64,000 bases of DNA, from assembly GCA_018823745.1 (NCBI GenBank), contig JAHJHR010000004.1:62001-126000 (forward strand), read 5' to 3'. Both the position numbers and the translations under genes were made by a program. Source of the DNA: Alphaproteobacteria bacterium (GTDB lineage: Bacteria > Pseudomonadota > Alphaproteobacteria > Oceanibaculales > Oceanibaculaceae). Below, piece by piece: positions 43,999 to 52,269 of this stretch (position 1 is its first letter; every line of letters starts with the position of its first letter). Below the pieces are notes generated by a model. It was not told the origin of the DNA. It saw only the letters and a list, made by a program, of their open reading frames with translations, and made no database searches.

Positions 43999-44572
43999 CC
44001 GGCCTGCCCCGAAATCGTCATAAAAAACCGGTGATCGGCATTAAGTCGCAAAATTCCCGAAAAAATCAGCGAATAATCAATTTAGAACAAAGACTTGCGC
44101 GTTATTTTCGCTGAGCGTTCGAACAGTCAGCCGCGAATCTGGCGAATCGCCGGTAAGTGCTGGCCTTTCAAGGGAAAAATCGCTCTTGCGTGGTGGGGGC
44201 GATAAGCATATATCGACGGCCAGAGCGTATTCGCACGTACCTATGGCCCAAGTGGTTTCGACCCCAGTGGTTAAGTAACGACGTAACGCGTCTCTTTTGG
44301 CTCACTTGGCGGTTTGCCGTCTGATCCGAAGGGGTCTTGTTATGAATTCGTCCTGTACCACCGGGGGCTGAGACACCCCCCTGAAACGAACCTTGCGCGG
44401 TCCCACAGGCTGATGTCCAGCCGTCGAACCCGCCAAGCACGTCTCACTTCATAGCCTTCTATATACGTCGCCGCGTTGTTTGCGCGGCTGGCGATTAGGT
44501 TCTTGACGCGATCCGTTGGTTTTTCCGGCGGGTCAACGGGGTTGCATCTGCACCCCAAGGGGAATGCTTGTT
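43999..44572 (+). promoter_or_regulatory. structured leader of the ornithine decarboxylase gene (candidate speF-type cis-regulatory RNA)
   Basis: About 570 nt without a normal gene precede the first decarboxylase. It is rich in hairpins: GATCC/GGGTC (about 44322-44336), GGGGG/CCCCC (44363-44367 with 44376-44380), GGCT/AGCC (about 44410-44425), GCCGCG/CGCGGC (44470-44475 with 44483-44488) and GGGGT/ACCCC (44538-44542 with 44552-44556), the last ending directly before the ribosome site AAGGGG (44557-44562). Comparative work has defined a large RNA motif, speF, upstream of this gene family in alphaproteobacteria; identity with it is likely but unchecked. A leader peptide ORF lies at 44342-44371. 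The transcription start is not located. Confidence 0.65.
44342..44371 (+). CDS. candidate leader peptide in the decarboxylase leader
   Basis: Nine codons, MNSSCTTGG then TGA. It has a strong ribosome site, GAAGGGG, 7 nt before the ATG, similar to that of the decarboxylase gene itself. The stop codon lies in the loop of the GGGGG/CCCCC hairpin and the last codons in its left arm, so a ribosome paused at the end would melt it. In enterobacteria, speF is controlled by the peptide SpeFL, whose ribosome arrests with ornithine; this peptide is not similar in sequence, so only the logic is shared. Confidence 0.5.
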   Translation: MNSSCTTGG

Positions 44573-45877
44573 ATGGCTCATACGCTTGATGTCCTGTCCG
44601 ATTTCGCCGTCCGTCGCCGTGCCACCAAGGCCCGCACCGGTACTGGCCGCCTGCCCTCCGTCGATGGCGTCGTCGCGGCCCTGAAGCCGAGCGATCCGCT
44701 GGTCTGCCTGCGCCCGCATCTGCTTGAGGCGACGGCCCGCAGCTTCGTGTCGGTGTTTCCGGGGCGTGTCTTCTATGCCGTGAAGTGCAACCCGGATACT
44801 GCCGTTCTGCGCGCGCTGGCTGCCGGTGGCGTGCAGCATTTCGACGTTGCCTCGCTGACCGAGATCGAGACCGTCCATCGCCTGCTGCCGGATGCCCGCA
44901 TGGCCTTCATGCACCCGGTGAAGCCGCGCGCCTCGATCCGCGAGGCCTATGCGAAATACGGCGTGCGTGACTTCGCGCTGGATTCGGTCGACGAGCTGGC
45001 GAAGATCATCACCGAGACCGGCCATGCCGCCGATCTGGGTCTGTTCGTGCGCCTGAAGCTGCCGAAGGGCAATGCCGTCTATGACCTGTCGGGCAAGTTC
45101 GGTGCGGCACCGGAGCAGGCCATCACCCTGCTGCGCGCCGCCCGCGATGCCGGCAAGCGCGTCGGCCTGTGCTTCCATGTCGGTTCCCAGTGCCTGGACC
45201 CGACCGCCTATGAGCGCGCCCTGGATCTGGCCGGTGAAATCATCCGCGCTTCCGGCGTGACCCCGGACGTGCTGGATATCGGCGGCGGCTTCCCGGTCAG
45301 CTATCCGGATGCCACCCCGCCGGCGCTGTGGGAGTTCATGACCGCCATCAGCCGTGGCTTCCGCCGCCTGAACCTGCCGAAGTGCGAGCTGTGGTGCGAG
45401 CCGGGCCGCGCGCTGGTTGCCGCCGGTGCGTCGCTGGTCGTCCAGGTGCATCTGCGCCGGGGCAACGAGCTGTTCATCAATGACGGCGTCTACGGCACCC
45501 TGTCCGATGCCGGCGTGCCGGCCTTCCGCTTTCCGGTACGGCTGATCCGTCCCGGTGGCGAGAACGTGTCGGAGGAGATGCAGGATTACGTGTTCTTCGG
45601 CCCGACCTGCGACAGTGCCGACCGGATGGCCGGCCCCTTCCCGCTGCCCGCCGATATGCGTGAAGGCGACTGGATCGAGATCGGCCAGCTGGGGGCCTAT
45701 GGCGCCTGCCTGCGCACCGGCTTCAACGGCTTCGACCGGATCGGCCGCCAGGTGGTTGCCGACGGGCCGCTGCTCGCCACGCCGGGGCATCCTGGCGCGG
45801 GCGAGGAAGCAGCACGCTTCGCCGCCCCGCTGCATGTCGCCAATAGCCGGCGCTCGAAGCTGCGGGTGGCCGCGTAA
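44573..45877 (+). CDS. ornithine decarboxylase-type enzyme (PLP fold type III), first copy
   Basis: 434 residues from ATG 44573. PLP lysine 71 (VFYAVKCNPD), then LCFHVGSQ, LDIGGGFPVSY, CEPGRALVAAG and the late active-site Cys in FGPTCDSADRM. These define the alanine-racemase-fold basic amino acid decarboxylases (ODC, lysine/ornithine). It has an extra ~45-residue N-terminus and a ~40-residue C-terminal tail compared with the second copy at 47455. Expected product is putrescine, the substrate of the homospermidine synthase encoded next. The long leader suggests polyamine-type regulation. Strict ornithine specificity is not settled by sequence. Confidence 0.88.
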   Translation: MAHTLDVLSDFAVRRRATKARTGTGRLPSVDGVVAALKPSDPLVCLRPHLLEATARSFVSVFPGRVFYAVKCNPDTAVLRALAAGGVQHFDVASLTEIETVHRLLPDARMAFMHPVKPRASIREAYAKYGVRDFALDSVDELAKIITETGHAADLGLFVRLKLPKGNAVYDLSGKFGAAPEQAITLLRAARDAGKRVGLCFHVGSQCLDPTAYERALDLAGEIIRASGVTPDVLDIGGGFPVSYPDATPPALWEFMTAISRGFRRLNLPKCELWCEPGRALVAAGASLVVQVHLRRGNELFINDGVYGTLSDAGVPAFRFPVRLIRPGGENVSEEMQDYVFFGPTCDSADRMAGPFPLPADMREGDWIEIGQLGAYGACLRTGFNGFDRIGRQVVADGPLLATPGHPGAGEEAARFAAPLHVANSRRSKLRVAA

Positions 45878-45894
45878 ACGACAACGATATATCC

Positions 45895-45928
45895 GCGCGG
45901 TCGGGACAGGAGCCGGCCCGCATTTTTT
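45895..45928 (+). terminator. terminator-like hairpin between decarboxylase and homospermidine synthase genes
   Basis: GCGCGGTCGG and CCGGCCCGC pair over nine positions with one bulged C and one G-U, loop of 8 nt, followed by ATTTTTT. It sits 18 nt after the decarboxylase stop and ends about 20 nt before the next start. It would cut part of transcription and so set the ratio of the two enzymes. Confidence 0.65.
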
Positions 45929-45948
45929 GGAACGGAGACAGACTGAGA

Positions 45949-47379
45949 ATGACGGAATACACGCACCATACCGCTTTCGGCGGGCGACTTGTGATCATCG
46001 GCTTCGGCAGCATCGGCCAGGGCGTCCTGCCGCTGATCCTGCGCCATATCGACATGCCGGTGGACAGGATCGTCATCATCACCGCGGATGACAACGGCCG
46101 CGCGGTGGCCGAGCAGCATGGCGTGGCATTCCGTGTCGAGCCGGTGACCCGCGAGAATTATGAAGATCTGGTCGGCAAGGAACTCACCAAGGGCGATTTC
46201 CTGCTGAACCTGTCGGTCGATGTCTCCTCCATCGCGCTGGCTGAGCTGGCCCGCGACAAGGGTGCCCTGTATCTCGACACCTGCATCGAGCCCTGGGTCG
46301 GTGGTTATACCGATACTTCGCTGCCGCCCTCGCTGCGCTCCAACTATGCGCTGCGCGAGGAATTCCTGGCAAAGCGCCGGCCGGGCAAGAAAGATCCGAC
46401 GGCGGTCATCACCCATGGCGCCAATCCGGGGCTGGTGTCGCATTTCGTGAAGCAGGCGCTGCTGAACATCGCCGCCGATACCGGCGTGAAGACGGCGGTG
46501 CCGGCTGACCGTGCCGGCTGGAGCAATCTCGCCAAGACGCTGGGCGTGAAGGTGATCCACATCGCCGAACGCGACACCCAGGTCTCCGCGACGCCGAAGA
46601 AGGTCGACGAGTTCGTCAACACCTGGTCGATCGACGGCTTCGTCTCGGAAGGCTCGCAGCCGACCGAGCTGGGCTGGGGCACGCATGAGCGGCACTGGCC
46701 GTTCAACGCCAGCCGCCACGCCTTCGGCTCCGATGCGGCGATCTTCCTGAACCGACCGGGCGCCAGCACCCGCGTGCGCACCTGGACGCCGACCGAAGGC
46801 CATTTCCACGGTTTCCTGATCACCCATAGCGAGGCGATCTCGATTGCCGATTATTACACCGTGACCGAGGAACAGGGCACCGCGCGCTCCGTTACCTACC
46901 GGCCGACGGTGCATTACGCCTATCACCCCTGCGATGCCGCCGTCATGTCGGTGCATGAGCTGGCCGGCAAGAACTGGGTGCAGCAGAAGACCCAGCGCCT
47001 GATGGTCGACGAGGTGATCAGCGGCATTGACGAGCTGGGCGTGCTGCTGGCCGGTCACGCGAAGAATGCCTACTGGTATGGCTCGCAGCTTTCCATCGAG
47101 GAAGCCCGCAAGCTGTGCCCGCACAACAATGCGACCTCGCTGCAGGTCACCGTCGCCGTTCTCGGCGGCATGGTCTGGGCGATGGAGAACCCGGAAGCCG
47201 GCATCGTCGAGCCCGACGAGCTGGACTTCAAGCGGGTGCTCGATGTCTGCATGCCTTATCTCGGCCCGGTTGTGGGTGTTTATAGCGATTGGACCCCGCT
47301 GCTGAACCGAGGCGAGCTGTTCGCGGAAGACGTCGATCATGACGATCCGTGGCAGTTCAAGAACGTGCTGGTCGTCTGA
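45949..47379 (+). CDS. hss: homospermidine synthase
   Basis: 476 residues. N-terminal Rossmann motif VIIGFGSIGQGVLPLIL binds NAD; LYLDTCIEPWVGGYTD, THGANPGLVSHFVKQAL and the C-terminal MENPEAGIVEPDELDF are characteristic of bacterial homospermidine synthase. The enzyme joins two putrescines (or putrescine and spermidine) into sym-homospermidine, the main long polyamine of many alphaproteobacteria. It lies between two decarboxylase genes that can supply putrescine. Confidence 0.95.
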   Translation: MTEYTHHTAFGGRLVIIGFGSIGQGVLPLILRHIDMPVDRIVIITADDNGRAVAEQHGVAFRVEPVTRENYEDLVGKELTKGDFLLNLSVDVSSIALAELARDKGALYLDTCIEPWVGGYTDTSLPPSLRSNYALREEFLAKRRPGKKDPTAVITHGANPGLVSHFVKQALLNIAADTGVKTAVPADRAGWSNLAKTLGVKVIHIAERDTQVSATPKKVDEFVNTWSIDGFVSEGSQPTELGWGTHERHWPFNASRHAFGSDAAIFLNRPGASTRVRTWTPTEGHFHGFLITHSEAISIADYYTVTEEQGTARSVTYRPTVHYAYHPCDAAVMSVHELAGKNWVQQKTQRLMVDEVISGIDELGVLLAGHAKNAYWYGSQLSIEEARKLCPHNNATSLQVTVAVLGGMVWAMENPEAGIVEPDELDFKRVLDVCMPYLGPVVGVYSDWTPLLNRGELFAEDVDHDDPWQFKNVLVV

Positions 47380-47454
47380 CCAGCCGGATTTGAGTTGGCG
47401 TACCTGAACCGTAATTTTTACGCCGCCTGACCAGCGGTTTGGGAGAGTAGAGAG

Positions 47455-48588
47455 ATGAACGAAAAGATTGCCCGCTTCCTCGCCGAGCGACGAGTCGAGA
47501 CCCCGTTCCTGGTTGTCGACCTGGATGTCGTTGAGGAAAATTACCGGGCGCTGACTGCAGCCCTGCCGGATGCCAAGGTGTTCTATGCCGTGAAGGCAAA
47601 CCCGGCACCGCAGATCCTGCATCGCCTGAACGACCTCGGCTCCAGCTTCGACACCGCGAGCGTGGTCGAGATCCAGGACGCCTTGGCGGCTGGGGCGACG
47701 CCGGAGCGCATCTCCTACGGCAACACGATCAAGAAGCAGTCGGACATCGCCAAGGCGCATGCCCTGGGCGTGAATCTGTTCGCTTTCGACAGCGAGGCGG
47801 AGCTGCGCAAGATCGCCGAGGCGGCGCCGGGTGCCCGTGTGTTCTGCCGCATCCTGACCTCTGGCGAGGGCGCCGACTGGCCGCTATCGCGCAAGTTCGG
47901 CTGCGAGCCGTCCATGGCGTTCGACCTGCTGCTGAAGGCAGCGGATATGGGCGTGGTGCCCTATGGCATTTCCTTCCATGTCGGTTCGCAGCAGCGTGAC
48001 CCGATGCAGTGGGACGCGGCCATCGCGGCGACGGCGAAGCTGTTCCAGGATCTGGAGCATCGCGGCATCATGCTGCGCATGGTCAATCTGGGCGGCGGCT
48101 TCCCGACGCGCTACCAGAAGGACATGCCGACCCCGGCGGAATACGGCAACGCGATCGCTGAATCGATGCGTGCCCATTTCGGCAACCGTATCCCGGAGAC
48201 GATTGTCGAGCCGGGCCGCGGCATGGTCGGCAATGCCGGCGTCATCGAATCCGAGGTCGTTCTGATCTCGCGCAAGTCGGAGAATGATCCGAAGCGCTGG
48301 GTCTATCTCGACATCGGCAAGTTCGGTGGTCTGGCCGAGACGATGGACGAGGCGATCAAGTACCCGCTTGGTTTCGACCGCGAGCTGACCGCCGAGGGCG
48401 AGGCCGTGGTTCTGGCCGGCCCGACCTGCGACAGCGCCGATGTGATGTATGAGAAGGAGGAGTACAAGCTGCCCCTCGACCTCGCTATCGGTGACCGCAT
48501 CCGCATCGGCTCGACCGGCGCCTATACCACGACCTACTCGGCCGTGGCCTTCAACGGCTTCAAGCCGCTGGCGTCCTACTACATCTGA
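47455..48588 (+). CDS. ornithine decarboxylase (PLP fold type III), second copy
   Basis: 377 residues, the usual length for bacterial short ODC/LODC. PLP lysine 47 (VFYAVKANP), ISFHVGSQQRDP, VNLGGGFPTRY, EPGRGMVGN and the catalytic Cys in LAGPTCDSADVM. The ATG follows GGGAGAG by a few nt. It shares the fold with the first copy but is clearly divergent in length and ends, so one may prefer ornithine and the other another basic or modified amino acid. Last gene of the polyamine group; a strong terminator follows. Confidence 0.9.
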   Translation: MNEKIARFLAERRVETPFLVVDLDVVEENYRALTAALPDAKVFYAVKANPAPQILHRLNDLGSSFDTASVVEIQDALAAGATPERISYGNTIKKQSDIAKAHALGVNLFAFDSEAELRKIAEAAPGARVFCRILTSGEGADWPLSRKFGCEPSMAFDLLLKAADMGVVPYGISFHVGSQQRDPMQWDAAIAATAKLFQDLEHRGIMLRMVNLGGGFPTRYQKDMPTPAEYGNAIAESMRAHFGNRIPETIVEPGRGMVGNAGVIESEVVLISRKSENDPKRWVYLDIGKFGGLAETMDEAIKYPLGFDRELTAEGEAVVLAGPTCDSADVMYEKEEYKLPLDLAIGDRIRIGSTGAYTTTYSAVAFNGFKPLASYYI

Positions 48589-48610
48589 TCGGGTCTTTGG
48601 CTAAACGACA

Positions 48611-48647
48611 AACCCCCTCGCTGGCGGCAGCGAGGGGGTTTTCGTTT
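48611..48647 (+). terminator. Rho-independent terminator of the polyamine operon
   Basis: AACCCCCTCGCTG and CAGCGAGGGGGTT form a perfect 13-bp stem with GCGG loop, followed by TTCGTTT. It lies 22 nt after the second decarboxylase stop. Confidence 0.9.
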
Positions 48648-48666
48648 GCTTGGTTTGTGGCAGGGG

Positions 48667-48933
48667 CTACAGCGTCAGGGTCTCTGGAGTGCCCTCTGGA
48701 GCAGGTCTGCTCTCGGGCGCGCGTTTCTGCGGTGCCTCGTCGCTGCGCGGGATGACGATATTGCCCTTGTCGTCGAGATAGGGTGTGCCATAGCGCTGCA
48801 TCTCGTCGACGATGCCGCGCAGTGCTTCCATGATCTTCACCGCACCATCGCGCAGGCTCTCGACCGGCGCGTCGGCCCGGGCGGGCGTAACGGCGGCGAG
48901 AACCAGTGTGGCGGCGATCAGCAGGCGGATCAT
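48667..48933 (-). CDS. small exported protein of unknown function
   Basis: 88 residues. Signal peptide MIRLLIAATLVLAAVTPARA, then a helix LRDGAVKIMEALRGIVDEMQ and the segment YGTPYLDDKGNIVIPR, which resembles small periplasmic proteins common in alphaproteobacteria with a P-x-x-L-x-x-G-x-I-x-I-x-R pattern. The C-terminus is Pro/Glu-rich. AGGAGG lies 5 nt before the ATG. Function unknown. It follows the ABC permease gene by 19 nt. Confidence 0.75.
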   Translation of the reverse strand: MIRLLIAATLVLAAVTPARADAPVESLRDGAVKIMEALRGIVDEMQRYGTPYLDDKGNIVIPRSDEAPQKRAPESRPAPEGTPETLTL

Positions 48934-48952
48934 GGGTGCCTCCTATAGGGCG

Positions 48953-51478
48953 CTATTCATTGCGCAGCAGCGGGGCGGCCTTCTGGCCCAGTGCCCGCCA
49001 GGTGCCGGCAAGGCCCAGGGCAACAGTGATCATCGTGCACAATAATGATGTCCAAATCACGGCGCCCGGAACGAAGACGAAATCCGACTGCATGACGAAG
49101 GTCAGCACTGCCCAGGAGGCAATCGTGCCGACCAGGGCGGCAATACAGGCGATCATGATGCCAAGCATTCCGTATTCCAGCAGGAAGGCACCAATCACGT
49201 CGCGCCGGGTTGCCCCCAGCACCTTTAGCACCACAGCGTCATAGACCCGCCGGTGATGCCCGGCGACCACCGCCCCGCCCAGCACCAGCGTACCGGCCAG
49301 AATGGCGACCGAGGCGGTGACGCGCACGGCGGTGCCGATGGCCTGCAGGATGGTGTTGGCGGCTTCCAACGCATCCTTCACCCGGATCGCATTTACATTC
49401 GGCAGCGCATCGGTAACGGCACGCTGTACGGATTCCTCGGCGACGGGACCGTCGGTGTTCACCGTGGCGATGACGGTATGCGGGGCAGCCTCCAGCGTGC
49501 CGGGGGCGAAGATGACGATGAAGTTGATCGACATCCGGCCCCAGTCGATGCGGCGGAGATTGCCGATGGTGGCGGTGATCTCGCGGCCCAGCACATTGAT
49601 CGTCAGCGTGTCGCCAATGCCGACGCCAAAGCCGGCTGCGATCTCGGCATCCAGCGAGATCAGCGGCGGGCCGCTATAGTCGCGCGGCCACCACTCGCCG
49701 GCCACGATCTGCGTGTTCGGCAGGGGATCGGCGGTGTAGGTCAGCCCGCGGTCGCCGCGCAGCGCCCAGCGTACCTCGTTGTTGATCTGCACCTGATCGC
49801 CCGGCACGTCGTTGATGCGGGTTATCCGGCCCCGCACCATCGGCGTGCGCTCGCTGTGCGAGACGCCGGGCACGCCGTCCACGATCTGCTGAAACTGCGC
49901 CACCTGGTTCGGCTGGATGTCGATGAAGAAATAGCTGGGAATCTGGTCCGGCAATTGTTCGGTGACCTGGCGCGTCATGTTGCTCTGGGTCAGGGCAACG
50001 GCGACCAGCACGGTCAGGCCGAGGCCGAGCGACAGCGCGATGCTGGCGGTCGGCGCGCCCGGTCGGTTCAGATTGGCCAGCGCCAGACGCAGTGTCGGGC
50101 GGCGGGGGCGGCCCAGTGCGCCAACACCCTTCATCAGCGCCCAGGCGGCGCTCAGGAAGACCAGCACCGCCCCCAGCGAGCCGGCAACGAACCAGCTGGC
50201 CAGAACCCGGTCGGAGGAAGACAGGATCGCCAGCGCCGCCAGGCCGATGCCCGATGCCGCCAGTGCCAGAAGATAGGGCAGGCGCGGCCAGCCGCTCTCA
50301 GCTGCCGTCAGCTGGCGGAACAAGGCGGCCGGGCGTATATCCTGCGCCCGCGCCAGCGGCCAGAGCGAGAAGGCCAGCGCGGTCAGGATGCCGAACAGGG
50401 CGGCCAGAGCCAGAGGGGCGAAGAACAGGGCAGGGACGACCTTTACAGGCAGCAGCTGGTTGAACACGGCGGCCCCGGCAAAGGGCAGCAGCGCGCCCAG
50501 CACCAGGCCGGCCAGAATGCCGCCCGAGGCCAGGATCAGCACCAGCGCCAGATAGGTGCGGAACACCGTGCCGCCCTCTGCTCCCAAGCATTTCAGCGTG
50601 GCGATGGTGGCGGTCTTGCCTTCGAGATAGCTTTTCACCGCATTGCCGACGCCGACACCGCCGACCAGCAAAGCGGTCAGCCCGACCAGCGTCAGGAACT
50701 GCGCGATACGGCTGATGAAGCGGCGCAGGCCCGGTGCAGCTTCATCCACGCCGCGCACCCGCCAGCCATTATCGGCGGCGTAGCGCTGCCTGAAATCCGC
50801 CATCCATGCGGCCCGGTCGGTGCCGGGTGGCAGGGCGATGCGGTAATTATATTCGATCAGCGTGCCGGGCTGGACCATGCCGGTCGCCATCAGCGCGTCA
50901 CGATGGATCATCACGCGGGGACCGAAACTGGCGAAGCTGACCGCGCGGTCCGGCTCGCGCAGGATGGTGGCCCGGATTTCGACATCCAGATCGCCGACCC
51001 GCATGCGCTCGCCCAGTTGCAGGTCCAGCCGGTCCAGCAGATTGGCGTCGATGGCGGCCCCCCAGATGCCGGCGCGCTCAGCCAGCACCTCGGCCATCGG
51101 CAAGGCAGGCTCGATATCGATGCTGCCGGTCAGCGGATAGGCGCTGTCGACGGATTTCAGTTCCGCCAGCGTGCGCTGGTCGCCATTCGGGTTGCGCGCC
51201 ATGGAGCGCATGTCGGTGACCTGCGATACCTGGCCCTGGCTTCGCATATAGGCCAGCGCCTCGTCGCTGATCGGCACATGCACCGATTCGATATCGACAT
51301 CGCCGCCCAGAATGTTGCGGGCATCGGCGCGCAGCCCCGCCAGCAGCGAATCAGCGACCGAGCCGACACCGGCAATCGCCGCCACGCCCAGCATCAGGCA
51401 GGCCAGGAAAATGCGGAAGCCCTTCAGCCCGCCGCGCAGTTCCCGCCGGGCGAAGGTGAACCAGACCGGGCTGTTCAT
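48953..51478 (-). CDS. FtsX/LolCE-type ABC transporter permease (YbbP-like)
   Basis: 841-residue permease with two FtsX domains. It has an N-terminal TM (GFRIFLACLMLGVAAIAGVGSVADSLLAG), a large periplasmic domain, TM groups in the middle (LTLVGLTALLVGGVGVGNAV) and near the C-terminus (VRVTASVAILAGTLVLGGAVVAGHHRRVYDAVVLKVLGATR). YbbA-YbbP systems are often next to an esterase gene (tesA) and are thought to extrude or move lipophilic compounds. The start overlaps the ATPase stop (ATGA). Confidence 0.9.
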   Translation of the reverse strand: MNSPVWFTFARRELRGGLKGFRIFLACLMLGVAAIAGVGSVADSLLAGLRADARNILGGDVDIESVHVPISDEALAYMRSQGQVSQVTDMRSMARNPNGDQRTLAELKSVDSAYPLTGSIDIEPALPMAEVLAERAGIWGAAIDANLLDRLDLQLGERMRVGDLDVEIRATILREPDRAVSFASFGPRVMIHRDALMATGMVQPGTLIEYNYRIALPPGTDRAAWMADFRQRYAADNGWRVRGVDEAAPGLRRFISRIAQFLTLVGLTALLVGGVGVGNAVKSYLEGKTATIATLKCLGAEGGTVFRTYLALVLILASGGILAGLVLGALLPFAGAAVFNQLLPVKVVPALFFAPLALAALFGILTALAFSLWPLARAQDIRPAALFRQLTAAESGWPRLPYLLALAASGIGLAALAILSSSDRVLASWFVAGSLGAVLVFLSAAWALMKGVGALGRPRRPTLRLALANLNRPGAPTASIALSLGLGLTVLVAVALTQSNMTRQVTEQLPDQIPSYFFIDIQPNQVAQFQQIVDGVPGVSHSERTPMVRGRITRINDVPGDQVQINNEVRWALRGDRGLTYTADPLPNTQIVAGEWWPRDYSGPPLISLDAEIAAGFGVGIGDTLTINVLGREITATIGNLRRIDWGRMSINFIVIFAPGTLEAAPHTVIATVNTDGPVAEESVQRAVTDALPNVNAIRVKDALEAANTILQAIGTAVRVTASVAILAGTLVLGGAVVAGHHRRVYDAVVLKVLGATRRDVIGAFLLEYGMLGIMIACIAALVGTIASWAVLTFVMQSDFVFVPGAVIWTSLLCTMITVALGLAGTWRALGQKAAPLLRNE

Positions 51479-52269
51479 GCGTTGGCGGCCGTTCGCTCAC
51501 CGGCGCGGGAAGCGGCATCGGTATACTCGTCGGCGCTGATCAGCCCGTCGGTCAGATGGACAATGCGGTCGCAGCGCTGCGCCAGATCGAGGTCATGGGT
51601 GATCAGCACCAGCGTCGTGCCGTGGCGGCGTTTCAGATCGAACATCAGATCGATCACCTGCGCGCCGGTCGTGCCGTCCAGATTGCCGGTCGGCTCATCG
51701 GCCAGCAGCAAGGACGGGCCGGCGACAAAGGCGCGGGCGAGGGCGACGCGCTGCTGTTCGCCGCCGGATAGCTGGTCGGGGTAATGCGTCAGGCGATGGC
51801 CCAGGCCGACTGCGCGCAGCCCTTCCTCGGCCCGCTCGAAGGCGTCGGCGGCGCCGGCCAGCTCCAGCGGTATGGCGACATTCTCCAGCGCGCTCATCGT
51901 CGGGACCAGACGGAAGGCCTGGAAGACGATGCCGATGCGGGCCCGGCGGAACAGCGCCAGCTGGTCCTCGCTCATGCCGCCCAGCTCCTGCCCGGCGACG
52001 CGCACGCTGCCGCTGGTGGCGCGTTCCAGCCCGGCCATCAGCATCATCAGCGTGGACTTGCCGGCCCCGGAAGGACCGACGATGCTGACGCTCTCGCCGG
52101 CTGGCACGGTCAAATCAATTCCGCGCAGGATGTTGACCTCGCCCGCCCCGCTTCTCAAGTTAAGCTGCACCTGCCCCAGTTCGATGAGCGTATCAGCACT
52201 CGAATCGGGCCCGCCCGGATGCAGACCGGTATCCCGCTGGGAGCCGGTCGGTGAGGAGAAGGATGTCAT
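51475..52269 (-). CDS. ABC transporter ATP-binding protein (YbbA/LolD-like)
   Basis: 264 residues from ATG 52269. Walker A GPSGAGKSTL, Q-loop MSEDQLALFRRARIGIVFQAFRL, signature LSGGEQQRVALARA, Walker B LLLADEPTGNLD and H-loop TTLVLITHD. These are typical of the MacB/LolD/YbbA class. A Gly/Ser-rich N-terminus of ~30 residues precedes the domain. Works with the permease encoded next. Its ATG shares CATG with the start of the divergent esterase gene. Confidence 0.92.
   Translation of the reverse strand: MTSFSSPTGSQRDTGLHPGGPDSSADTLIELGQVQLNLRSGAGEVNILRGIDLTVPAGESVSIVGPSGAGKSTLMMLMAGLERATSGSVRVAGQELGGMSEDQLALFRRARIGIVFQAFRLVPTMSALENVAIPLELAGAADAFERAEEGLRAVGLGHRLTHYPDQLSGGEQQRVALARAFVAGPSLLLADEPTGNLDGTTGAQVIDLMFDLKRRHGTTLVLITHDLDLAQRCDRIVHLTDGLISADEYTDAASRAGERTAANA

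Noticed and set aside
44243-44278. 11-codon ORF (MAQVVSTPVVK) in the decarboxylase leader
   Set aside because: No ribosome site precedes it, unlike the 9-codon ORF at 44342, so it is probably chance. It could still be checked with ribosome profiling.
44000-44572. tRNA or other stable RNA gene in the long intergenic region
   Set aside because: No cloverleaf with acceptor stem and T-loop was found. The hairpins fit an mRNA leader instead.
45697-47760. 687-residue open frame on the minus strand
   Set aside because: Antisense to homospermidine synthase and the decarboxylases; no ribosome site or domain.
49253-51784. 843-residue open frame on the plus strand
   Set aside because: Antisense shadow of the FtsX-type permease gene, with Gly, Arg and Gln repeats and no domain features.
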